Assembly: GCA_937874695.1 (NCBI GenBank)
Contig: CALNAJ010000046.1
Coordinates: 1 to 64,000 of the forward strand
DNA: 64,000 bases
Reading direction: 5' to 3'
From: an uncultured Lactobacillus sp.
Lineage (GTDB): Bacteria > Bacillota > Bacilli > Lactobacillales > Lactobacillaceae
The notes under the pieces are model-generated. The model made no database searches, had not been told where the DNA came from, and saw only the letters and a list, made by a program, of their open reading frames with translations. Each line of letters starts with the position of its first letter. Within the stretch, counting starts at the first letter, position 1. Shown in pieces: positions 40,108-47,988 of this stretch. Both the position numbers and the translations under genes were made by a program.

Positions 40108-40869
40108 TTGAAGAAGATTATTGAACTAGCGCTATTCGCAGTGAGTGCCACAAGTTTGTCTGGTATGTCAGTCACGACAGCACAAGCAGCCAAGCATCAG
40201 CATACAGTACCAAAAGTTTTACAAGGAAAATGGAACTACCAGTGGAAGATGGACGACGTTCCTGGAGACTATATCTATTTTAATAAAAAATCTTTGCGCG
40301 CGGGCAAACGAACCTACAAGATTTCTTACATCACTGGTTCGGTAAAATCACGCTATACCGTCCATTTGAAGCGCAAATTTGCTGGGAGTAAGACGTTAAC
40401 GTTTAAATACAAGCTCCGGGAAGTTGACCACCATGCAAACGTAAAATCACTGAGTATGAGTACTAAGCGGTACGTCGACAGTTCTGATGCTCTGTATATC
40501 AAGGGGTATTTGGAGGATTATAAGCCTAGCAACTTTATCAAGTTGTCGGGAACCCCCGATATCTTCGATTCATCCGTGAGTGGCTACACGATTCCAAATG
40601 CGGAAGTCTCTATTAGTGGAGATGAGGAAGCCAGCACGGTGGCAGATGCCTCAGGCTATTTTAAAATTAGCGTCGAGGGTAACTTTGATGAGTATGAATT
40701 TTCCGGTGATGATCAATTGATCATCTGGTCTAAGGGCCCCAAATCAAACGAAACTTTCAAGGAGACTTTTGAGTTAACTGCTAATAGTGACTATTCGGAT
40801 TATGAAGATAATGATGACGGCGATGACTATTTGTATGAGACATACAATTATAATAACGATTGGGATTAA
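40108..40869 (+). CDS. Secreted protein with Ig-like domain
   Basis: 253 residues. Signal peptide with core LALFAVSATSLSG and AQAA cut site. The middle holds a basic, Tyr-rich module (HTVPKVLQGKWNYQW) like that of the protein at 15888. Around residues 160-220 a bacterial Ig-like domain of the Big_6 type is visible (LSGTPDIFDSSVSGYTIPNAEVSIS), followed by an acidic Asp/Tyr tail (DNDDGDDYLYETYNYNNDWD) without a wall anchor. TTG start at 40108 with GGGGAGGAAG upstream. Likely released or attached by charge. Function unknown. Confidence 0.75.
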   Translation: MKKIIELALFAVSATSLSGMSVTTAQAAKHQHTVPKVLQGKWNYQWKMDDVPGDYIYFNKKSLRAGKRTYKISYITGSVKSRYTVHLKRKFAGSKTLTFKYKLREVDHHANVKSLSMSTKRYVDSSDALYIKGYLEDYKPSNFIKLSGTPDIFDSSVSGYTIPNAEVSISGDEEASTVADASGYFKISVEGNFDEYEFSGDDQLIIWSKGPKSNETFKETFELTANSDYSDYEDNDDGDDYLYETYNYNNDWD

Positions 40870-40968
40870 GCAGTTTTGATGAACAGACGTATTAGCAATT
40901 GAATCTGAAATAGTTTCCATAGTAACCTGCACAGAAAAATTTAGCTGAAACCGCTATCTATTTGATGC

Positions 40969-41199
40969 TATAATGACCTGCAGACAAGTTGAATGGTCAC
41001 ACCAATTTTGGTGTGGCGCAATGATTTAACGAGCCGAGTGTCCGTCGATAAGTGCACTCAGGGCGTGCAGTGGACGCAACAACCGGCGATGGCGGTATAA
41101 GGTGTGCGGCCATCAATCAAATTAAGCTGAGATGCTAGGGATTCTTGGTGAATGTCTAGTTTACTTTTTCTAGTTTGATTAGCGGGATGGAGGTTACGG
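40969..41199 (+). promoter_or_regulatory. Riboswitch-like leader of CPA1 antiporter gene
   Basis: TATAAT at 40969-40974 predicts a transcript start near 40981 and a leader of about 220 nt. It contains the hairpin CACACCAA/TTGGTGTG (40998-41015) and GAGTG/CACTC (41036-41059). Two stems exclude each other: GATGGC (41088-41093) with GCCATC (41109-41114), and CCATCAATCAAA (41110-41121) with TTTGATT (41174-41180) plus GATGG (41186-41190). The second covers the Shine-Dalgarno GGAGG (41189-41193). This is the logic of a translational riboswitch. Ligand class not recognised. Confidence 0.6.
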
Positions 41200-43191
41200 A
41201 TGGAAACCGTATTTTTAGTATTGGTCTTGTTGATTGCGGTTGTGGGAGGCAATGTCCTTGGGAAACATTGTCCACGAATACCACAACCCTTTTTTCTCAT
41301 TGGTTTAGGGCTATTATTTGCATTTTTCCCACTGTATCATGGGTTTCAGTTCAGCCCAGATGTGTTTACATTCGCCATTATTGCACCACTTATGTATAAC
41401 GAATCGGAAAATGTTTCGCGTTACTGGGTTGGTCGGGGAATCGTTAATATTTTCTCACTGGCAATCGTCTTGGTTGTCCTGACGGTGCTGGTCGTGGGGA
41501 CGGGTGTTCACTGGTTGTTTCCCATCTTCCCACTCAGCTTGGCCTTTGCGCTCTGTGCGGTGGTGACACCAACGGATGCATCTGCGGTGAGTGCGATTGC
41601 GCCCGAGAGTGAGGAGTACCGGGTCCCACAAACGATTCTGCAAAATGAATCGCTATTCAATGATGCTTCCGGTATCGTGGCATTTGATCTTGCAATCGCA
41701 ACATATGTGTCCGGTAAATTTGCAGTGGGTACCGCATTACTAGACTTTGGAAAAGAGTTCTTAGGTGGACTTTTACTCGGTGCACTGCTAGGGTTAGCCA
41801 TTGCCTGGGTGCGCAAGGTGTTGATTCGTTGGGGAGACAACTCGCCATTGGTCTTAGTGACCATCGAATTGGTGACGCCATTTGTCCTATATTATGTGGC
41901 GGATTTGGTAGGCTTTTCGGGAATCTTGGCGGTCGTCGCTGCCGGCCTTGTCCAAGGTGGCGAGCGGGAACACTTACGCATGACGTCCAGTCGCATGCAG
42001 ATGGTCAGCGCCAACGTTTGGGAAGTTATTAATGGCATCCTCTCCAGTTTGGTTTTCGTGCTACTGGGAATTTCGTTGCCGCGGGTACTCCAGGCGGTTT
42101 GGCAAAATGAACAAGTTCTGTGGTGGCAACTCACTTTAGCAGGACTGTTCATTTACAGTCTGAAGTTCGTGATGCGGCTAGTCTGGTCACGGTACTTTGT
42201 TTGGATGCATGCACCTAGTAAGCACCGGTGGTCAGACAGTTGGCTGATGGCGTTGAGCGGGGCTAATGGCACAATTACGTTGGCCTTGGCCTTCTCTCTG
42301 CCACTGTTGATTAAGGGGCAACCCTTTGCACTTCGAGGGTCGTTGATTTTTACGGCGACCGTGGTCATTTTGCTAAGCCTGTTAGTACCGACTTTTGCGC
42401 TGCCACAACTCTTAAAAGCGGGGCCAACGAAGACAGAGTCGACAACGGCTTGGCACCACCGGATGCGGTTAGCGGCCATTGCCGATTTAAAAGAGCAAAC
42501 GGCTCATCCGAGTGAACGTCAGATTGTGATTGATGCGTTACTTCAGCAATTTCAATGGCAACAAGCGCCACGTCGCCGTCAGCAGCGGGCACTGTTCCGT
42601 CAGGCCGATCGAATGGAAGAACAGGCGATTAAAGCGTTGTATGATGACGACAAGATTACCGAGCAGGCGTGGAATTACTATCGCCGTTTTCTAAAATATA
42701 GTCGCTTTACCGTTGACCAGCGGTGGTGGAAGAATCTTATTTTACGTGTGTGGTTCGGGGTGCACATGGGGCGGATGTATCACGATATCCAGAAGGCTCA
42801 GGATACCTTTATGACGTCGCCCTTAGTGATGGAACAGATCTATTGGCAGCAACGGTTTGAGAAGCACGGCGAGGACATCCGGCCCATCGAAGCAGCTGGC
42901 AATCGGGCGGCCTCAGCAAAATTGGCGGCGTTAAAAACTGGCGAAAACAGCACGGCTGTTGACGTTGTCCAACGCTACTACAATGAACGGTATCGGCAAC
43001 TCAACGCGCCAGAGGTTGATCCAACCGTTGTCTATCAACTATTTTTAGCGGCGTTCCACACGGAGTATGAATTGGTCCAAGCCGAATTGGCCTCCGGCGA
43101 AATGTCGACGGCCGTGGCGGATGATCTGCAACAACAGATTATTTATGATGAAATGAGTTACTTGCAGAATCGCGCGGCATTTTTAGCCTAA
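41200..43191 (+). CDS. CPA1 family cation:proton antiporter (long form)
   Basis: 663 residues. About twelve membrane spans form a Na+/H+ antiporter of the NhaP/NhaK type, with CAVVTPTDASAV on span 4-5 and the transport motif NESLFNDASGIVAFD. A cytoplasmic C-terminal region of about 250 charged residues follows and probably senses ions or pH. It exchanges Na+ (or K+/Li+) for H+ and supports pH and salt homeostasis. ATG at 41200 with GGAGG upstream. A second, shorter CPA1 antiporter lies 1.4 kb downstream. The structured leader suggests control by a small ligand or ion. Confidence 0.92.
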   Translation: METVFLVLVLLIAVVGGNVLGKHCPRIPQPFFLIGLGLLFAFFPLYHGFQFSPDVFTFAIIAPLMYNESENVSRYWVGRGIVNIFSLAIVLVVLTVLVVGTGVHWLFPIFPLSLAFALCAVVTPTDASAVSAIAPESEEYRVPQTILQNESLFNDASGIVAFDLAIATYVSGKFAVGTALLDFGKEFLGGLLLGALLGLAIAWVRKVLIRWGDNSPLVLVTIELVTPFVLYYVADLVGFSGILAVVAAGLVQGGEREHLRMTSSRMQMVSANVWEVINGILSSLVFVLLGISLPRVLQAVWQNEQVLWWQLTLAGLFIYSLKFVMRLVWSRYFVWMHAPSKHRWSDSWLMALSGANGTITLALAFSLPLLIKGQPFALRGSLIFTATVVILLSLLVPTFALPQLLKAGPTKTESTTAWHHRMRLAAIADLKEQTAHPSERQIVIDALLQQFQWQQAPRRRQQRALFRQADRMEEQAIKALYDDDKITEQAWNYYRRFLKYSRFTVDQRWWKNLILRVWFGVHMGRMYHDIQKAQDTFMTSPLVMEQIYWQQRFEKHGEDIRPIEAAGNRAASAKLAALKTGENSTAVDVVQRYYNERYRQLNAPEVDPTVVYQLFLAAFHTEYELVQAELASGEMSTAVADDLQQQIIYDEMSYLQNRAAFLA

Positions 43192-43219
43192 TATTAAGTG
43201 CTTCGGGTAATTAGAATGG

Positions 43220-43258
43220 GATGATTCGCTACTAAATAAAGTAGCAATCATCTTTTTT
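43220..43258 (+). terminator. Terminator after antiporter gene
   Basis: GATGATT and GCTACT (43220-43233) pair with AGTAGC and ATCATC (43240-43252), followed by TTTTTT. Confidence 0.9.
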
Positions 43259-43278
43259 GAATCTTTCAAACTTTTCCC

Positions 43279-43309
43279 TTGCCTTGAAGTACACATGAAG
43301 GTTTAATCT
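43279..43309 (+). promoter_or_regulatory. MerR-regulon promoter 1
   Basis: TTGCCT (43279-43284), exactly 19 bp, TAATCT (43304-43309). The spacer region carries CCTTGAAGTACACATGAAGG, a degenerate form of the shared dyad. It drives the reductase gene and, through it, merR. Confidence 0.85.
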
Positions 43310-43341
43310 AAGGTCATTCAAGCGTGAGGAAAGGAACTTTA

Positions 43342-43998
43342 ATGATGACGAAAAAAGTAATGATTTTAGCAGCTAACGGGCAAATCGCCCAAATCGTAGA
43401 GCACCGAATCTTAACGGAAGACCAATTCGCAGACGTTGACCTGACGCTCTTCTTGCGGAACACTAGTCGACTTGCCAACTTACAGGACAATCCGCGAGTG
43501 ACGTTGGTTGAAGGGGATATCACTGACCCAACGGCCGTGAGTGCCGCTATGGCCGGCCAAGACCTAGTATTCGTTGCCGTCGTGGATCACGACCAGCAGA
43601 ATCGGTTGACCAACAGCGTCATTGCCGGGATGAAGGCCAACAATGTTTCCCGGGTGCTATTCGCTAATGTCCTGGGGTTGTACAATGAAGTCGGTGGCGA
43701 ATTTGGCCGGTGGAACTCAGAAATGATCGGTGCTGGGATGGCACCGGCGCGCCAGTCCGATAAACTACTGGCCGATTCGGGTTTAGATTACACGACGTTG
43801 CGGCTGCCTTGGCTGAATGACCGCGGGATTAAGTACGTGGTGACCACCAAAGAGCAAGCCTACAAAGGTGTTTCTGGATCACGGCAGAGTGTTGCCGATG
43901 TTGTTTTACACATTGTTGCTGACCCTAGCAAGTATAGTCGCGATAGCATTGGCATGGCTGACCCTGATACCGAGGGCCGAGATCGACCTGTTTACTAA
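43342..43998 (+). CDS. NmrA-like NAD(P)-binding reductase
   Basis: About 218 residues, atypical short-chain dehydrogenase with an N-terminal Rossmann motif altered to ILAANGQIAQ, followed by EGDITDPTAVSAAMAGQDLVFVAV and LLADSGLDYTTLRLPWLND, the pattern of NAD(P)H-binding YwnB/NmrA-like proteins. The start at 43342 has AAAGGA six bases before; a GTG further upstream is unlikely. It shares its layout with the paralogue at 51595. It is directly followed by merR, and the whole unit has a MerR-type promoter. The reaction is unknown; quinone or aldehyde reduction is plausible. Confidence 0.85.
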   Translation: MMTKKVMILAANGQIAQIVEHRILTEDQFADVDLTLFLRNTSRLANLQDNPRVTLVEGDITDPTAVSAAMAGQDLVFVAVVDHDQQNRLTNSVIAGMKANNVSRVLFANVLGLYNEVGGEFGRWNSEMIGAGMAPARQSDKLLADSGLDYTTLRLPWLNDRGIKYVVTTKEQAYKGVSGSRQSVADVVLHIVADPSKYSRDSIGMADPDTEGRDRPVY

Positions 43999-44019
43999 TC
44001 TGTGAGGAGCGAAGATAAA

Positions 44020-44469
44020 ATGAATATTAAAGAAGCCAGCGAAAAGACGGGGGTCTCCTCCGCAGCGATTCGCTATTACGAAAAAGAATCATTGATTCCA
44101 CCTATCGACCGGACCGCGGTTGGTAACCGGGACATCGACGACCGGATCATTCGGCGGATCACATTTGTCACGCAGATGCGCGCGGCGGGGATGAGCATTG
44201 AAAATCTTCGCCGGTACATCGAGTTGTTTGACGCCCAGGAGGACAATACCAAGGAACAAAAGGCCCTCCTACAGGAACAACTCGGCGTGATGGAAGAAAA
44301 GCGGGATGACTTGCAGGCGGCCATTGACCACCTGAATTACAAGCTCAACCACTTCTACGATCACATGGAATCGACGGAAGAAGAACTCCGCGAATTGGAA
44401 CGTCAACATGCCGATAAGGTTGCGCAGAAGCCAACCGAAGATGACGATGGTTTTAACAATGCGTATTAA
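44020..44469 (+). CDS. MerR regulator, likely master of the local regulon
   Basis: 149 residues. Winged helix MNIKEASEKTGVSSAAIRYYEKESLIPPI, then a long coiled coil (EQKALLQEQLGVMEEKRDDLQAAIDHLNYKLNHFYD) and an acidic tail. It contains no cysteine, so unlike NmlR-type proteins it cannot sense by thiol modification; a direct ligand is more likely. It is the second gene of a unit whose promoter, together with four others up to 52.4 kb, has the MerR-type 19-bp spacer and the same dyad. Positive autoregulation through promoter 1 is expected. Confidence 0.9.
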   Translation: MNIKEASEKTGVSSAAIRYYEKESLIPPIDRTAVGNRDIDDRIIRRITFVTQMRAAGMSIENLRRYIELFDAQEDNTKEQKALLQEQLGVMEEKRDDLQAAIDHLNYKLNHFYDHMESTEEELRELERQHADKVAQKPTEDDDGFNNAY

Positions 44470-44474
44470 CGATT

Positions 44475-44509
44475 AAGGACGACTATAGCAGAGGTAGCCG
44501 TCCTTTTTA
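44475..44509 (+). terminator. Terminator after merR
   Basis: AAGGACG (44475-44481) pairs with CGTCCTT (44499-44505), followed by TTT. TATAAT at 44513-44518 directly after it is the -10 box of the next gene. Confidence 0.82.
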
Positions 44510-44550
44510 GTGTATAATTGGAAAAAATTTAGTTTGTGGAGGAGACATGC

Positions 44551-46134
44551 ATGGCGCTATTCACATCGACGTTTGTTTTACTGATTACGGTTGCCCTAGC
44601 GAATTTGGTTGCAGAGTGGGTGCCTAAAATTTCCAAGACCTATTTTGCACTGGTAGCTGGAATTATCGTGGCCCTCATTCCCAGTCTGAACCATTTAGTC
44701 TTGGAGTTTGAGAACGAGACTTTCATGATTTTTATTTTGGCACCGTTGCTGTTCTTCGAGGGCCAGATCACGCCAATGGTGCGGGTTGGTCGGCGTATTC
44801 CTAGTATTCTGGGGACCGCGTTTGTGCTGGCCATCGTTTCAGCTGTCATTGCGACGCTGGGCCTACACGGAATCTTTGCCGTGAGCTTGCCACTGGCCCT
44901 AATCATGGTCGCCATCAGCACGCCAACCGATGCGACAGCATTTGAATCGGTGGTGACTGGTCGTAAGATCAGCGAGCGATTGGGAAATCAATTGAAGATG
45001 GAATCCCTATTTAACGATGCGACTGGTCTGATCCTGCTGCAGGCGGGCTTGCTGTGGCTGAAGACCAGTAAATTTTCCTTCAGTCAAAACGTCGGCAAAC
45101 TCCTGGCTTCTGCCATCGGCGGCGCACTCATTGGGGCTATATTGGCAGTAGCATTCATGTTATTTCGGCAGGCGCTGGTGCGAACCGATGCCAATGTAGT
45201 TTCCTCACAATCGCTGCTATACTTGCTAACGCCAATTATCATCTATTTGGTCGCCGAAGAGGTCGCAGTTTCTGGAATTATTGCTGTTGTTGTGGCGGGA
45301 CTCATTAATAATGGCGAGGCCAATAGCAGTCGATTTAGCGCGCCGCGACAAATGTATTTTGGTACGCAGCTGATGAACTTTGGTTCGGAAATTCTGAATG
45401 GCGCGGTCTTTGTCATCTTGGGAATTAGTCTGGAACGGATTGTCAGTAGCCAATATCAGCAAATGTTCCAGTCGTTGCGGTGGTTGTGGCTGGGACTCGC
45501 AGTTTACCTGTTGCTCATTATTTGTCGGGTCGTCTATGCTTACTATTTTGTCGCCCGGCGGCAGTGGCGAGATAGCTGGCTGTTTGCATTAGGTGGTGTC
45601 CACGGAACGGTGACACTAGCCATGACATTTTCGATTGTAGGGATGGTGCCAACGCGCCAATTTCGACAGATTATTTTAGTGGAAACAGTCATCATCATTG
45701 TTAGCATGTTGGTGCCAACGATTCTCTTCAAATGGCTCTTACCACAAGATGGCGATGCGCTCAGTAAACCGGCTATTCTAGCACGGATTCGTGAGGAAAT
45801 GACGGCAGTCGGGATTCAGCGGGTCAATGAGTTAGAGTTAGCTGCCGACGTGAAACGGGCCGTCGTCTACGAGTTACGGGATCAAAATAATACTAATCCC
45901 TTGCGTTCCTTCCTACGCCGCTGGCGAGGAACCGTTAGTCATCACGAGGCTATCACCTATCTGCAGAGTCGTGATCAACGTTGGGCCATGATGCAGGCGT
46001 TTGCCAGTGAACGTGAATTCTTATCAGAGCAAGCCCGGCAACACGTGGTCGATCGGAATTTGATTCACGATATCTACACGGAAGTTTTGATGTCAGAGGC
46101 ATTGGTTGTTGATCCGTACAGTCGGATGGTGTAG
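44551..46134 (+). CDS. CPA1 family cation:proton antiporter (short form)
   Basis: 527 residues. Twelve spans with AISTPTDATAFESV and MESLFNDATGLILLQA, the CPA1 ion-site motifs, then a C-terminal cytoplasmic domain of about 125 residues. Paralogous to the antiporter at 41200 but with a much shorter tail. The ATG at 44551 has GGAGGAG upstream. Its promoter is a normal one without the 19-bp MerR spacer and its leader is short, so it is probably expressed constitutively. Confidence 0.92.
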   Translation: MALFTSTFVLLITVALANLVAEWVPKISKTYFALVAGIIVALIPSLNHLVLEFENETFMIFILAPLLFFEGQITPMVRVGRRIPSILGTAFVLAIVSAVIATLGLHGIFAVSLPLALIMVAISTPTDATAFESVVTGRKISERLGNQLKMESLFNDATGLILLQAGLLWLKTSKFSFSQNVGKLLASAIGGALIGAILAVAFMLFRQALVRTDANVVSSQSLLYLLTPIIIYLVAEEVAVSGIIAVVVAGLINNGEANSSRFSAPRQMYFGTQLMNFGSEILNGAVFVILGISLERIVSSQYQQMFQSLRWLWLGLAVYLLLIICRVVYAYYFVARRQWRDSWLFALGGVHGTVTLAMTFSIVGMVPTRQFRQIILVETVIIIVSMLVPTILFKWLLPQDGDALSKPAILARIREEMTAVGIQRVNELELAADVKRAVVYELRDQNNTNPLRSFLRRWRGTVSHHEAITYLQSRDQRWAMMQAFASEREFLSEQARQHVVDRNLIHDIYTEVLMSEALVVDPYSRMV

Positions 46135-46324
46135 GGATGGATTTTTATTAAAAGTAAAGTGGGCTCGGTCACCGCGATAATTGAGGTGTCTGAATCCATT
46201 TTTTACAAACAGTTAATAGTTATAATAAATATATGATTAATACGATTCCTGAGCTAAGCATTGACTTAGAGGGACTATAACCCGGTATACTAGACATAAG
46301 ATGAAACATGAAGGAGATTTTCAG

Positions 46325-46804
46325 ATGGCAAGCTCAGCTTTGATTGTAGACTATTCCTGGTCCGGGACGACCGCCCAGATGGCCGTTGATTTACAGCAGG
46401 TGACGGGGGCCGACAAGGTCAATTTGACCGTCACGCAAGGAACGTTTCCACCCGATATGTTCGCGACCGCTGACGTCGCCAGTCAACAACTTTCGAGTGG
46501 CAAGTTGCCGACGCTGACCAATGAACAACCAGACCTTAGTCACTATCAAACGCTGCTGGTTGGGGGGCCCGTCTGGAACGGTAAGGTTGCTACACCGGTG
46601 CGTCGTTTTCTCCAACAACTGACGGGTTTTCAGGGAATCGTGGCCCCGTTCTATACGGATACGGGCAATCCTGGCGGCTATGAGGACGACTTCGAACAGC
46701 TGATTCCACGGGGGACATTTGTGATGGGCCTCGGGATGACGGCTGGTGACTTGGCCCACGACCAACAGGTGCTACGTGGTTGGTGGCGCAATTTTCAAAA
46801 TTAA
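46325..46804 (+). CDS. Flavodoxin family protein
   Basis: 159 residues. The FMN phosphate loop VDYSWSGTTAQMA and GGPVWNGKVATPVRRFLQQL fit the flavodoxin_4 type found in lactobacilli, with YTDTGNPGGYEDDF as the later flavin loop. It carries electrons or reduces quinones. The ATG at 46325 follows AAGGAG; an upstream ATG at 46301 has none. It lies between an antiporter and a MerR-regulon promoter, and may share a redox theme with the regulon although its own promoter lacks the dyad. Confidence 0.87.
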   Translation: MASSALIVDYSWSGTTAQMAVDLQQVTGADKVNLTVTQGTFPPDMFATADVASQQLSSGKLPTLTNEQPDLSHYQTLLVGGPVWNGKVATPVRRFLQQLTGFQGIVAPFYTDTGNPGGYEDDFEQLIPRGTFVMGLGMTAGDLAHDQQVLRGWWRNFQN

Positions 46805-46815
46805 GCAGATTCTGC

Positions 46816-46846
46816 TTGCCTTGAAGTCCACTTTAAGGGCTAAACT
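46816..46846 (+). promoter_or_regulatory. MerR-regulon promoter 2
   Basis: TTGCCT (46816-46821), exactly 19 bp, TAAACT (46841-46846), with dyad CCTTGAAGTCCACTTTAAGG in the spacer, the most symmetric of the five. Confidence 0.9.
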
Positions 46847-46878
46847 AACCGTATCGATCGAAATTGGAGGATGAATCA

Positions 46879-47922
46879 ATGAAAACAGCTGTATTTGTTG
46901 AACCGGGCAAGGTTGAAGCCCAGGAGTTACCAAGGCCAACGGTCAAGAATCCAACGGACGCCGTTTTAAAAATTGTGCGGGCCTGTGTCTGCGGTTCCGA
47001 CCTATGGTGGTACCGTGGCATTAATGATCGCCAAAAGAACACGCCGGTCGGGCACGAAGCCATTGGTATCGTGGAAAGTGTTGGGAGCGAGGTTACCAAC
47101 GTTAAGCCCGGCGACTTTGTTATCGCGCCATTCACGCATGGTTGCGGTCACTGTGCAGCCTGCTTGGCTGGCTTCGATGGTAACTGTGAAAACGCCCGGA
47201 CCGATGATGAAATTGTCGGCTACCAAGGCGAATATTTACGTTTCAAGAATGCCGACTGGGCCCTGGTTAAGGTTCCCGGCCAACCTAGCGATTATTCCGA
47301 TGCCCAACTCAACGACCTGTTGACTTTGGCCGACGTGATGGCGACCGGTTACCATGCCGCTGCCACCGCTGAAGTCAAGGATGGCGACACGGTCGTGGTT
47401 ATGGGTGATGGTGCCGTGGGTCTGTGTGGTGTGATTGCTGCCAAGCTTCGTGGCGCCAAGCGGATCATCACGATGAGCCGGCATGCCGATCGTCAAGCCC
47501 TTGCTCAAGAGTTTGGGGCGACCGATGTGGTGGCTGAACGTGGGGATGACGCGGTTAAGCGCGTCATGGAACTGACGGACGGCGCTGGTGCCGATGCTGT
47601 TTTGGAATGTGTGGGGACTGCCCAATCCGTCGATACAGCCGTTAAAGTTGGCCGGGCCGGAGCCGTGGTTGGCCGCGTCGGCGTACCACAAAAGGCTGAA
47701 ATGAACACGAACAACCTCTTCTGGAAGAATATTGGCCTGCGTGGGGGAATTGCTTCCGTCACGACTTATGACCGCGACGTGTTGTTGGATGCCGTTTTGA
47801 CCGGCAAGATTCACCCCGGTAAGGTGTTCACCCAGCGTTTCGATCTTGACCACGTAGCGGAGGCTTATGCCGCAATGGATAAGCGCGAGGCTATCAAATC
47901 ATTGTTAGTTATTAGCGATTAA
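46879..47922 (+). CDS. Zinc-dependent alcohol dehydrogenase
   Basis: 347 residues of the MDR family. Catalytic zinc ligands Cys38 (CGSDLWW) and His59-Glu60 (VGHEAIG); structural zinc Cys89, Cys92, Cys95 and Cys103 (GCGHCAACLAGFDGNC). Rossmann motif VVVMGDGAVGLCGV. This group reduces aldehydes or oxidises alcohols with NAD(P). ATG at 46879 with TTGGAGG upstream. Promoter 2 places it in the MerR regulon, which supports aldehyde detoxification as the common task. Confidence 0.92.
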   Translation: MKTAVFVEPGKVEAQELPRPTVKNPTDAVLKIVRACVCGSDLWWYRGINDRQKNTPVGHEAIGIVESVGSEVTNVKPGDFVIAPFTHGCGHCAACLAGFDGNCENARTDDEIVGYQGEYLRFKNADWALVKVPGQPSDYSDAQLNDLLTLADVMATGYHAAATAEVKDGDTVVVMGDGAVGLCGVIAAKLRGAKRIITMSRHADRQALAQEFGATDVVAERGDDAVKRVMELTDGAGADAVLECVGTAQSVDTAVKVGRAGAVVGRVGVPQKAEMNTNNLFWKNIGLRGGIASVTTYDRDVLLDAVLTGKIHPGKVFTQRFDLDHVAEAYAAMDKREAIKSLLVISD

Positions 47923-47944
47923 TTAATTGATAATTATTAATAAT

Positions 47945-47979
47945 AAAGGTCCACGTCAATCAGACGTGGACCTTTTTGG
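47945..47979. terminator. Bidirectional terminator
   Basis: AAAGGTCCACGTC (47945-47957) pairs with GACGTGGACCTTT (47963-47975). TAATTATTAATAA, an AT-rich motif seen also at 18075, lies just before it. Confidence 0.93.
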
Positions 47980-47988
47980 TTACATAAG

